Shown piece by piece: positions 15,852 through 24,553 of a DNA stretch of 64,000 nucleotides. How positions within the stretch are numbered: the stretch's first letter is position 1; each line of letters starts with the position of its first letter. The stretch covers positions 1,488,001-1,552,000 of the forward strand of contig NZ_CP040020.1 of assembly GCF_005280295.1 (NCBI RefSeq), given 5' to 3'. The stretch comes from Brevibacterium sp. CS2. Lineage in GTDB: Bacteria; Actinomycetota; Actinomycetes; Actinomycetales; Brevibacteriaceae. Position numbers and translations under genes: made by a program. The notes beneath the pieces were generated by a model, which did no database searches, was not told the origin of the DNA, and saw only the letters and a list, made by a program, of their open reading frames with translations.

Positions 15852-18807
15852 CTACGCGCGCGTCCACATCGACCGGATCTCCCTGGGCGGGGAGCGCTTC
15901 CGGCTCGACGGCCGGATCTACAGCCGCCACTCGGAGCTCGAGCGCGCGGTGCTCGTGCTCACCGGGCGCGTGACCGGCACCCGGCTGCGCGTTCCCGCGG
16001 TCCTCACCCCCGACCTCGCCGGGGCGCGCGGGGCGTTCGGCCTGCGCCGCTGGACCGTCACCGCGCAGGCACCGCTCGACACGCTGTTCGACGACCCGGA
16101 GCTCGTCGACGACACCTTCGACGCCTGGCTCGAGTCCAAGGTCGCCGGGGCCGCGGAGGTCCACCGCTCCCGGGTGGGCCGCAACCGGTACCTCGTACGG
16201 CTGCGCGCGCGACCGGGCGAGGCGTGGATCGGGCAGCGCCGCGTGTCGATCGTGCCGTACTTCACCGTCAAGGCCCGCAACCTGTCCTTCACCGTCGAGG
16301 TGTTCGACCGCCAGGCGTTCGCAGCACTCCGCCAGCCCGCCCGGCGCCCGGATGCGGGCGAGGCGCGCCCGGTCTGGCTCGTCGGGGAGATGCCGTTCCG
16401 CGCGCAGGACACCGGGCTCGCCTTCTTCCGGCACGTCGCCGACACCCACCCGGAGATCGACGTCCGCTACGTCATCGACCCGCGCTCGCCCGAGCGGGCC
16501 AACCTCGCCGGCTACGAGGACCGGATCGTCGACCACCGTTCCGCCGAGCACGTCCGGCTCACGCTCGCCGCGGAGCGAATCATCGGCTCCCACCACCCCG
16601 ACTACCTCTACCCGAGCAGGCGCCCCGACTTCGTCCGCCGGATCAGCGCGGTGCGCGTGTTCCTCCAGCACGGGGTGATGGGGATGAAGTGGATGACACC
16701 GACCTACGGGCGCTCCGCCCCGGGCTTCGACACCGACCTCTTCATCGCGAGCTCCGAGCGGGAGAAGCGGATGCTCGTCGAGGACTTCGGGTACGCTCCG
16801 GACGACATCGCGGTGACCGGGCTGTCGCGCTTCGACACCCTGTTCGACGACTCGCTGCCGGTCCGTCCGCAGCAGGTGCTCATCCTCCCCACCTGGCGCG
16901 ACTGGCTCACCTCTCCCGAGGCCGTGAGCGCCTCGGAGTTCACCGCCGCATGGCGCTCCCTGCTGTCCTCACCCCGGCTCGCCGAGCTCAGGGAGCGCTA
17001 CGGGCTCGACATCGTGTTCGGCCTGCACCCGAACATGCGGCAGTTCATCGGCGAGTTCGCGGACCTGCCGGTGCGGGTGTTCGTCCAGGGCGAGGTGCGG
17101 GTCCAGGACCTGCTCCGGCAGAGCGGGATGATGATCACCGACTACTCGAGCGCCGGCCTCGACTTCAGCTTCCTCCACCGCACGCTCGTCTACTACCAGT
17201 TCGACCGCGAGCGGTTCTTCCGCGGCACCCGCTCGCACTTCGACCTCGAGACCGAGCTCCCGGGCCCGGTCCGCTTCGACGAGTCCGCGGTGCTCGACGA
17301 AATCGAGCGCCACTACGAATCCGGCGGGGTCACCGACCCGGAGTACATCGCCCGCGCCGACGCGCTCGTCGCCCACCGGGACCGCGGCAGCTCGGAGCGG
17401 ATCGTCGACGCGGTGCGCGCCGCCACCCGGACGCGGACCCCGCTCGACCTCGTCCACCACGAGGCCGTGCAGGCCGGCTGGCGTCGGATCCGGCGCAGCC
17501 GCGCCTACTTCCCGCTCATGCGGCGGATGTTCCGGCTGGCCCGGCGGCTGCCCGCCGACGACGCGCTCATCGTGTTCGAGAGCGAGGTCGGCCGGCAGTA
17601 CGCGGACAGCCCGCGCGCGATCCACGAGGAGCTCGTGCGGCGCGGCGACACCCGCCGCAAGGTGTGGATCCACCGCGGCCCGATCCCCGTCACCGATGCG
17701 CACACGACCGTCGTCGAACGCCTGTCCCCGGCGTACTTCTGGCACCTCGCCCGCGCCCGCTACTGGGTCAACAACCAGAACTTCCCCTTCTACATCACCC
17801 GTCGCAGGAACGGCGTCTACCTGCAGACCTGGCACGGCACCCCGCTCAAGCGCATGCAGCACGACCTCGACGCGGTCGTCGGCCGCGACGAGGGCTACCT
17901 GTCACGGGTGAGCCGGGCGACCGCACAGTGGACGCACCTCGTGTCCCCGAGCCCGTACGCGAGCGCCGCGTTCGCCTCCGCGTTCCGGCACCGCGCCGAG
18001 GTGCTCGAGCTCGGCTATCCGCGCAACGACGTGCTCCGCGCGCCCGACCGGGACGCGATCCGGGCCTCGGTGCGCGAGCGCCTGGGCATCCCGGAGGACC
18101 GGACCGTCGTGCTCTACGCGCCGACTTTCCGGGACGACGCGAACGTCGGTGGCAACCGCTTCGACTTCGCCCTCGCCCTCGAGCTCGACCCGGCCCGGTT
18201 CGCCGCGGATCTCGGCGCGGAGTTCACGCTGCTCCTGCGGATGCACGTCGTCGTGCGGCACGCCGCGGAGATCCCCGAGGACGCCGCCGAGGCGGTGCTC
18301 GACGTGTCCTCCTACCCCGACATCCAGGAGCTGTTCCTCGCCGCGGACGTCCTCGTCACCGACTACTCCTCGGTGTTCTTCGACTACGCGATCCTGCGCC
18401 GGCCGATGGTGTTCTACGCCTACGACCTCGAGCGCTACCGCGACGACCTGCGCGGCTTCTACCTCGACTACGAGGCCGAGGTGCCCGGTCCGGTGGTGCG
18501 GACTGAGGACGAGCTCTACGCCGCGCTGCGCCGGATCGGCGCGGAGCTCGCGGCCGGGGGCGGGGAATCGGCGGCGCGCGCGGCGGAGTTCGCGCGGCGC
18601 TTCGCACCCCACGACGACGGCCGGGCCGCCGCCCGGGTGGTCGACGCGGCGTTCGGCGCGGTGCCGCCCGCCGTCGAGGCCGTCCCCGAGGACACGGTCC
18701 CGGAGGAGGCGCCGGCCGAACCGGCGGGCGACGCCGCGCCGTCCGATGCCGCGCTGTCCGACGCGTCGGTCGCCGGGGCCGAGGAGCCCGCCGCCGGCGA
18801 GGAGTGA
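15814..18807 (+). CDS. Tandem-domain CDP-glycerol:glycerophosphate glycerophosphotransferase, probably 5'-truncated
   Basis: Wall teichoic acid polymerase-like protein with two Glyphos_transf domains. The first (about residues 195-530) has FLQHGVMGMKWM, VTGLSRFDTL and MITDYSSAGLDFSFL. The second (about 585-940) has YLQTWHGTPLKRMQ, LELGYPRNDVL, LYAPTFRDD and VLVTDYSSVFFDYAIL. These His-Gly and DYSS motifs bind the CDP-glycerol donor. The Pro/Ala/Glu-rich tail is low complexity. The usable starts (GTG 15814, GTG 15826) lie inside an antisense HNH remnant and lack ribosome sites. The coding similarity begins abruptly near 15845 in what looks like the middle of a protein. Relatives often carry a GT2 domain before the first transferase domain, so a 5' deletion is suspected and expression is doubtful. 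Confidence 0.8.
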   Translation: MHTWVRFDRSVAPYARVHIDRISLGGERFRLDGRIYSRHSELERAVLVLTGRVTGTRLRVPAVLTPDLAGARGAFGLRRWTVTAQAPLDTLFDDPELVDDTFDAWLESKVAGAAEVHRSRVGRNRYLVRLRARPGEAWIGQRRVSIVPYFTVKARNLSFTVEVFDRQAFAALRQPARRPDAGEARPVWLVGEMPFRAQDTGLAFFRHVADTHPEIDVRYVIDPRSPERANLAGYEDRIVDHRSAEHVRLTLAAERIIGSHHPDYLYPSRRPDFVRRISAVRVFLQHGVMGMKWMTPTYGRSAPGFDTDLFIASSEREKRMLVEDFGYAPDDIAVTGLSRFDTLFDDSLPVRPQQVLILPTWRDWLTSPEAVSASEFTAAWRSLLSSPRLAELRERYGLDIVFGLHPNMRQFIGEFADLPVRVFVQGEVRVQDLLRQSGMMITDYSSAGLDFSFLHRTLVYYQFDRERFFRGTRSHFDLETELPGPVRFDESAVLDEIERHYESGGVTDPEYIARADALVAHRDRGSSERIVDAVRAATRTRTPLDLVHHEAVQAGWRRIRRSRAYFPLMRRMFRLARRLPADDALIVFESEVGRQYADSPRAIHEELVRRGDTRRKVWIHRGPIPVTDAHTTVVERLSPAYFWHLARARYWVNNQNFPFYITRRRNGVYLQTWHGTPLKRMQHDLDAVVGRDEGYLSRVSRATAQWTHLVSPSPYASAAFASAFRHRAEVLELGYPRNDVLRAPDRDAIRASVRERLGIPEDRTVVLYAPTFRDDANVGGNRFDFALALELDPARFAADLGAEFTLLLRMHVVVRHAAEIPEDAAEAVLDVSSYPDIQELFLAADVLVTDYSSVFFDYAILRRPMVFYAYDLERYRDDLRGFYLDYEAEVPGPVVRTEDELYAALRRIGAELAAGGGESAARAAEFARRFAPHDDGRAAARVVDAAFGAVPPAVEAVPEDTVPEEAPAEPAGDAAPSDAALSDASVAGAEEPAAGEE

Positions 18808-18877
18808 TCCGCGCGGTCCGGGAGGGCCTGAGACGACGCCGCAGGGGAGTGCGCGCAGGGCGGGATCGAGCAGGGAC

Positions 18878-18921
18878 GACAGGATCCCGGGCCGGCGAGG
18901 TGCCGGTCCCGGGATCCTGTC
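18878..18921. terminator. Bidirectional terminator between convergent genes
   Basis: Perfect 14-bp arms 18878-18891 and 18908-18921 (GACAGGATCCCGGG and its complement), extended inside by CCGGC/GCCGG with a single bulge. It lies in the 170-bp gap between the glycerophosphotransferase and metQ stops. There is no T-run, as is usual in actinobacteria. Confidence 0.8.
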
Positions 18922-18978
18922 TCGGTCGTGGTGCGGACCTGCGGGTCCGCACGACGGGGTTGATCGGAGGGTGGTCGA

Positions 18979-19818
18979 TCAGAACGCGGGGATGACCTCG
19001 CCCTTGGGCCAGGTCTCCTCGATGAAGGTCCGCACCGAGTCGTCGTGGGCGATCTCGTTGAGCTTCTGGATCGCCTCGTTCTCCTCGTCCCCGGCGCGCA
19101 CCACGAGCACGTTCTGGTACGGGTTGCCCTCCGGGGTCTCGACGAGCAGGCCGTCGTCCTTCGAGGACAGCCCGGCGTTGAGCGCGTTGTTGCCGTTGAT
19201 CACCGAGGCGTCGGTGTCGGCGAGAGTGCGGGCGAGCTGCGCGGCCTCGGCCTCGACGAACTCGAGGTTCTGCGGGTTCTCCGCGACGTCGTGGATCGTC
19301 GCGGTGATCGGGTCGACGCCGTCGGCCAGCCCGATGAGCCCGTTGTCGGCGAGCAGCTTGAGCGCGCGGCCCTGGTTCGCCGGGTCGTTGTTGATGCCGA
19401 TCGTCGCGCCGTCGGGCAGCTCCGCGACGTCGGTGTGCTTCTCCGAATAGAGCGCGAACGGCTCGATGTGGAGGCCCTGCTCGAAGTTGTACAGGTCGTA
19501 GCCCTGCCCCTCGCGCTCGGAGTCGAGGAACGGCAGGTGCTGGAAGTAGTTCGCGTCGAGCTCGCCGTCGACGAGCGCCCGGTTGGGAAGCGAGTAGTCG
19601 GTGAACTCCTTGATCTCGAGGTCGAGGCCGGCGTCGGCGGCGAGGTTCTCGTCGATGTAGCGCCAGATGTCGCCGTGCGGGGTGACCGAGGTGCCGATGG
19701 TCAGCGTTGTGACGCCGTTCGACTCGGTGCCGACCTCGTCGGAGCCGCCGCCGGTGAGGCCGCAGCCTGTGAGGGCGAGGACGGTGGTCGCGGCGAGTGC
19801 TGCGTAGGTGAGCTTCAT
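18979..19818 (-). CDS. metQ: MetQ-type methionine ABC transporter substrate-binding lipoprotein
   Basis: 279 residues with a lipoprotein signal ending ALTGC (lipidated C19) and a NlpA/MetQ fold: TIGTSVTPHGDIW, DLEIKEFTDYSLPNRALVDGE, DANYFQHLPFLD, GATIGINNDPANQGRALKLL and NPYQNVLVVR. It binds L/D-methionine outside the membrane and delivers it to MetNI. AAGGAGA lies 3 nt before the ATG. It is the last gene of metN-metI-metQ, 59 nt after metI. Confidence 0.93.
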   Translation of the reverse strand: MKLTYAALAATTVLALTGCGLTGGGSDEVGTESNGVTTLTIGTSVTPHGDIWRYIDENLAADAGLDLEIKEFTDYSLPNRALVDGELDANYFQHLPFLDSEREGQGYDLYNFEQGLHIEPFALYSEKHTDVAELPDGATIGINNDPANQGRALKLLADNGLIGLADGVDPITATIHDVAENPQNLEFVEAEAAQLARTLADTDASVINGNNALNAGLSSKDDGLLVETPEGNPYQNVLVVRAGDEENEAIQKLNEIAHDDSVRTFIEETWPKGEVIPAF

Positions 19819-19877
19819 GGGTCTCCTTGGATGAGGACGGGGTGGATGAGGACGGTGGAGCGGGAGGACGGTGCGCC

Positions 19878-20552
19878 TCAGCGGTGGTCGACGAGGCGCG
19901 CCAGGCGGTCGCCGATGAGCTGGATCAGCCCGACGAAGGCGACGAGCAGGACGACGCAGGCGAGCATGACGTCGGCTTGGTAGCGGTTGTAGCCGTAGGA
20001 GATCGCGAGGTCGCCCAGGCCGCCGCCGCCCACTGCACCGGCCATCGCGGTGTAGTTGACGAGAGCGACGGCGGTCACCGTGGCGCCGCTGATGAGTCCC
20101 GGGAGCGCCTCGGGGACGAGCACCTGGCGGATGATCTGCCCGCGCGAGGCGCCCATCATCTGCGCGGCCTCGACCTTGCCGCCGGCGACCTCGTGGAGGG
20201 AGATCTCGACGAGCCGGGCGTAGAACGGGATCGCGCTGATGGTGAGCGCGACGACCGCGGCCTGCCAGCCGAGCGCGGTGCCGACGACGAACCGGGTGAA
20301 CGGGATGAGCGCGATGATGAGGACGATGAAGGGGATCGAGCGCCCGATGTTGACGATCGTCGACAGCACCTGGTGGAGGACGGCGTTCGGGGCGAGCGAG
20401 TGCTTCGTGGTGACGAACAGCCAGATGCCCAGGGGCAGGCCGATGAGGATCGCGATCGCGGTCGACCATGCGGTCATCGCGATCGTCTCGCCGAGCGAGG
20501 GCAGGAGCTCGACGGTGATGGCGGGGTTGTCGAACCAGGTGGGCGTGTTCAT
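19878..20552 (-). CDS. metI: MetI-type methionine ABC transporter permease
   Basis: 224-residue permease with five hydrophobic segments and the BPD permease EAA loop (QMMGASRGQIIRQVLVPEALPGLISG). The N-terminus ETIAMTAWSTAIAILIGLPLGIWL and the block NYTAMAGAVGGGGLGDLAI.YGYNRYQ are typical of MetI. The ATG overlaps the metN stop (ATGA), so the two are coupled. It forms the membrane channel of methionine import with MetN and MetQ. Confidence 0.93.
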   Translation of the reverse strand: MNTPTWFDNPAITVELLPSLGETIAMTAWSTAIAILIGLPLGIWLFVTTKHSLAPNAVLHQVLSTIVNIGRSIPFIVLIIALIPFTRFVVGTALGWQAAVVALTISAIPFYARLVEISLHEVAGGKVEAAQMMGASRGQIIRQVLVPEALPGLISGATVTAVALVNYTAMAGAVGGGGLGDLAISYGYNRYQADVMLACVVLLVAFVGLIQLIGDRLARLVDHR

Positions 20553-21508
20553 CGGGTCACCTCCGCGTGGATGCCGGCGGCGTCGAGGTCGGCGACGAGA
20601 GCGCGGGCGGCGCCGGGGTCGCCCACGGTGAAGCGGAGCCGGCTCACCGGGGAGCCGGTGATCGTCTCGATGGCCCCGGAGTCGATGTGCGCGTCGGCCG
20701 AATGCCGGTCGACGATGTCGAGCAGCCGGCGCAACGGCACGTCGGTGAGGAGCACCTCGATCGCGGTGCCCTCGCCCGCGCCGCCCGGAGGCAGCGGGAG
20801 GAGCTCGCGCCCGAGGGGGGAGTCGGTGTCCCGGATGACGTCGAGAAGGGTGCCGGTGCGGGCGATCCGGCCGTTCTCCAGCAGGGTTACCGAATCGCAG
20901 ACCTCGCGCACCACCGACATCTCGTGGGTGATGATGAGAACGGTGATCCCCAGGCGCTCGCGGAGCGAGCGGATGAGCTCGAGGATCTGCCGGGTGGTGC
21001 CGGAGTCGAGCGCCGAGGTCGGCTCGTCGCACAGCAGGATGCGGGGATCGGCGGCGAGCGCTCGGGCGATCCCGACGCGCTGCTGCTGACCGCCGGAGAG
21101 CTGGGCGGGGTGGTTGCCCGCCCGGTCGGCCAGGCCGACGAGCTCGAGGAGCTCCTGGGCGCGGGCGCGGCGCTCGCGCTTGCCCGTCCCGGCGATCTCG
21201 AGCGGATGCTCGACATTGCCGAGCGCGGTGCGCGAATCGAGGAGGTTCGCGTGCTGGAACACCATGCCGATGTTCCGGCGGGCGCGGCGGAGCTCTTCGC
21301 CGCGGCGGCCGCTGATCTCGACGCCGTCGATGGTGACCGTGCCGGCGGTGGGCCGCTCCAGGCCGGTGAGGCACCGGATGAGGGTCGACTTGCCGGCGCC
21401 GGAGCGGCCGACGATGCCGTGGATCTCGCCGGCGGGCACGGACAGGTCGATGTCCTCGAGTGCCACGACGCCGGCGAACTCCTTGCGCAGGCTGCGCAGT
21501 TCGATCAC
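20549..21508 (-). CDS. metN: MetN-type methionine ABC transporter ATPase
   Basis: 319 residues. ATPase core: Walker A GRSGAGKS, Q-loop VFQHANLLDSRT, signature LSGGQQQRVGIARAL, Walker B ILLCDEPTSALD and switch His in IITHEMSVV. Beyond about residue 240 there is the C-terminal NIL/ACT-like regulatory domain (IEVLLTDVPLRRLLDIVDRH...FTVGDPGAARALVADLDAAGI), which in E. coli MetN binds methionine and shuts transport down. The GTG start at 21508 has AGGAGA 5 nt upstream; a longer frame exists but is unsupported. I looked upstream for a SAM riboswitch and saw none. Confidence 0.95.
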   Translation of the reverse strand: MIELRSLRKEFAGVVALEDIDLSVPAGEIHGIVGRSGAGKSTLIRCLTGLERPTAGTVTIDGVEISGRRGEELRRARRNIGMVFQHANLLDSRTALGNVEHPLEIAGTGKRERRARAQELLELVGLADRAGNHPAQLSGGQQQRVGIARALAADPRILLCDEPTSALDSGTTRQILELIRSLRERLGITVLIITHEMSVVREVCDSVTLLENGRIARTGTLLDVIRDTDSPLGRELLPLPPGGAGEGTAIEVLLTDVPLRRLLDIVDRHSADAHIDSGAIETITGSPVSRLRFTVGDPGAARALVADLDAAGIHAEVTR

Positions 21509-21762
21509 GGGGTTCTCCTGGGTCAGGTGTCGGGGTGGTCCGTGTGCCGCGTCCGTGTCGGCCCGGTGGGGGCAGGCGCCGCGAGGCGGGGACCGTCGTC
21601 CATGATGCGCCGCACGTGGGGGAGGCGAGGACCGGAATGACACGGAACGACGCATTCGGGGGCGAACGTCGGCTAGATCACACCGATGCCAGCGACCGAG
21701 ATGGGTTGACACGGGTCGGCCGGTCGGTCCCGGCGCGTCCGGACGCGGTACCGTGGAGACCT

Positions 21763-22323
21763 ATGCAGGATGAAGAGGCCCGGAGCGCCGCTGAGGACTT
21801 GGCGGACACGGCTGGACGCAATGCCGCACGCTTCGGCCGATGGCGTCGCCTGCTCACCGAGATCCTCCAGTTCCTCGCAGTCGGCGGTGCTGCCTATCTC
21901 GTCGACGTGGGGCTCTCGAACCTCCTGGTCTACGGCTTCCTCGGATTCCCCGCCGTGCTCCACGACGGGCCGCTCAAGGCGAAGATCGTCTCCACGGTTG
22001 TGTCCGTCGGCGTCGCCTGGATCGGCAACAAATTCTGGACCTATGGCAAGCGGAGCACGGGTTCGTCGACGACCGGCCTGTGGTCGTTCCTCGTCGTCAA
22101 CGCGCTCGGCATGGTCATCGTCATCGCACCGCTGGGCCTCACCTGGTACGTCCTCGGGCTGCGCGACCCCATCAGCTACAACATCTCGACGAACATCGTG
22201 GGCATCGGGCTGGCAATGGTGTTCCGGTTCTGGGCCTACCGCACCTTCGTCTTCCGCGATCGCCCACGGGTGGAGAAGCTCGATCTCGACACCAGCGCGG
22301 GCGTCGAGGCGCACTCTCACTGA
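21763..22323 (+). CDS. GtrA family membrane protein
   Basis: 186 residues with four membrane segments (FLAVGGAAYLVDVGLSNLLVYGF, IVSTVVSVGVAWIGNKFWTYG, LWSFLVVNALGMVIVIAPL and IVGIGLAMVFRFWAYRTFVF). The GNKFWTYG and RFWAYRTFVFR signatures are those of GtrA/PF04138 proteins, proposed to move polyprenyl-phosphate-linked sugars across the membrane during wall-glycan or lipoglycan synthesis. The ATG at 21763 is preferred over upstream open frame. TTGACA at 21706-21711 is a possible -35, but no well-spaced -10 is seen. Position between wall-polymer genes supports an envelope role. Confidence 0.85.
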   Translation: MQDEEARSAAEDLADTAGRNAARFGRWRRLLTEILQFLAVGGAAYLVDVGLSNLLVYGFLGFPAVLHDGPLKAKIVSTVVSVGVAWIGNKFWTYGKRSTGSSTTGLWSFLVVNALGMVIVIAPLGLTWYVLGLRDPISYNISTNIVGIGLAMVFRFWAYRTFVFRDRPRVEKLDLDTSAGVEAHSH

Positions 22324-22525
22324 CCAGGGCTCTGCGGAGTCGGTGGCGGCCCGTGCAGTACGGAGCATGTCCGGCCTGCGGTGTCCGGAACGCGGCTTCT
22401 TCGACTAAGAGGTCCGCGAGCTCCCTGTGACTTCGGTTACGATTAGCCGAATATCGGTGCATGGCGATCAGGCACATGCCCGCCCCACCGAACTGCGGGC
22501 TCGTAACCCGCCGCGAGGAGATCTC

Positions 22526-24490
22526 ATGCAGCGGTAGCTCGTCATCCCCCTGCTCATCACAGGCCTGGTGTTCGCGCCAGCCACCGCATCCGCGGCGACG
22601 GGCCTGCCGGAACTCGGCAGCACCGATCCCGGCGAACGCGGTACCCCTGAGGCCCCGGCCGAATCGGCCCCTCCGGAGAGCGGGTCGTCCTCGGAACCCT
22701 CGCCGGGTGCAGGCCCGCAGGAGGCGGAGGCCCGCACGGATTCTCGGGCCGTCGACGGCGATGACTCCTCGGTCATCGAACTCGACGGCGACGCCGGGGG
22801 AGGGGCGGGCGAAGACTCCGTCACCGTGATGGGAGCGGTGTGGGACGGTGCGCACACCCCGGATTCCATCAGCTACCGTACGCAGGACCCCGAAGGTGCG
22901 TGGAGTTCATGGGAGCAGTTCGAGGTAAGCGATGGTGCCGGCCCCGATGCCGGCACTTCGGAGTCCGGCGGCGCCACCGCCGGCACGGAACCGGTCGTGG
23001 TCGCCGAGGGCGTAGCCGTGGAGGTGAAGGTCGATGGTCCGGCCGACGCGGAGGTGAGCGTCGAGACCGTGACCACTCCCACCACGGGCGCAGACGAACA
23101 GATCGCGCAGAATTCGTCCTTCACCGGCGGAGCTTGGGACACCGGGATGGGTCTTGTGCCACGCAGTGAAGCTGCTGCCGCGGTGGTCGACAGCGATGCG
23201 CACCGCTTCGGCGCCGCCACGGTCGCGGTCAACGCCGGCCTGACATATGTCTCCCGTGCTGAATGGGGTGCGAACGAGAGCCTCAAGAAGTGCCGACCGG
23301 ACACGACGTCCACGAACCGGGCGATGGTCGTGCACCACACCGCGGGTGCGACGAGCTATACCCGTGCTCAGGTGCCCGGCATCCTGCGCGGAATCCTGAC
23401 TTACCACACGCAGAGCCGCGGCTGGTGCGACATGGGGTACAACATGCTCGTCGACCGCTACGGCACGATCTACGAGGGCCGATCCGGCGGGCTCGACCGG
23501 GCCGTCGTGGGAGCGCACGCCTCCGGCTTCAACTCCGGGACATTCGGGGTGTCGGTCATGGGCACCTACTCGTCGCCCGCTCCTGGGGCGGTAGTGAACG
23601 CCCTCGGCAGGGTCGGCGCATGGCAGGCGAACAAGTGGGGATGGGACCCGACCAGCCGGGTGACCCTGACCTCGGGAGGCAGCGACACCTCACGCTATCC
23701 GGCAGGTCGGAAGGTCACGCTGCCGCGGATCTTCGGTCATCGCGATACCTCCCATACGTCCTGCCCGGGTAACGGCCTCTACGGCCAGCTCCGCCAGGTG
23801 CGCACCAAGTCCCTTGCCGGGTTCACCCCGCCGACGAACGCCTCGGCCATCACGAAGTTCTACTACGCCAACACTGCGAAGACCGGCTCCCCGACCACGC
23901 ACGAGCGGTGCGGCCTGAAGAACAAGGGGTGCTAACGGAAGTTCCAGAATGGCTCCGTCCACTGGAGCTCTGTATCAGGTGCTCACTTCACGAAGGCCGG
24001 CGGTCCGATCCAGCGGCAGTGGCGCGTCCAGTCGTACGAGCGCGGGAAATTGGGGTATCCCAAGAGTGAAGAGGAGCCATTCAAGTTCCGCTCCGGTGCG
24101 AATGTTCAATCTTTCATGAGCGGCATCATCTCTTACTCGGCGGGGACCGGCGCGTGGTCGATCTACGGTCCGATCGGAAGGGCTTGGAAGGCCGATGGAT
24201 GGGAGCGCAGTGCGGCTAGGCTGCCGACCTCGAATCAGGATTGTGGCCTGATTCGTGGCGGGTGCTACCAGAAGTTCGAAGGCGGGTCGATGCACTGGAC
24301 CCAGAGCACGGGTGCCCACTTCACTCAGGGGAGAATCCAACGTGCGTGGCGCACCCAGGGTTATGAGCGCGGTCGTCTGGGTTACCCGACGAGCGACGAA
24401 TACAGTTCCGGTGCGAACAAGCGCCAGAACTACGAGGGCGGCTACATCCTCTGGTCCTCGAAGGCCGGGGCGCGGATCTTCTACTCCTGA
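22526..24490 (+). pseudogene. N-acetylmuramoyl-L-alanine amidase (PGRP) with LGFP repeats, two in-frame stops
   Basis: The full frame (655 codons) starts at ATG 22526 after GAGGAG. It would encode a signal peptide (LVIPLLITGLVFAPATASA), an acidic linker, a zinc amidase/PGRP domain (MVVHHTAGA, YNMLVDRYGTIYEGR, GHRDTSHTSCPG with the Zn ligands) and LGFP-type wall-binding repeats (ERGKLGYP, RGRLGYPTSDEY). Codon 4 is TAG (22535-22537) and codon 470 is TAA (23933-23935); the latter falls in GC-stop-RKF, where the next repeat has GCYQKF, so it is most simply a mutated Tyr codon. Reading frame is otherwise intact. A start downstream of the TAG would delete most of the signal peptide. Recently inactivated gene is most likely; base-call errors are possible. 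Confidence 0.8.
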
Positions 24491-24553
24491 GCCGACTGAT
24501 CGGGGCGGTGTCGACGCATGCGCGAACTCTCGTCGGCACTACCCCGATCTGCC

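Noticed and set aside
21509..21762. SAM riboswitch upstream of metN
   Set aside because: No match to SAM-I, SAM-II or SAM-IV core patterns could be read in the leader on either strand.
22526..24490. Stop-codon reassignment or selenocysteine/pyrrolysine explaining the amidase stops
   Set aside because: The two stops are of different type (TAG and TAA), other genes here end normally at such codons, and no recoding element is seen.
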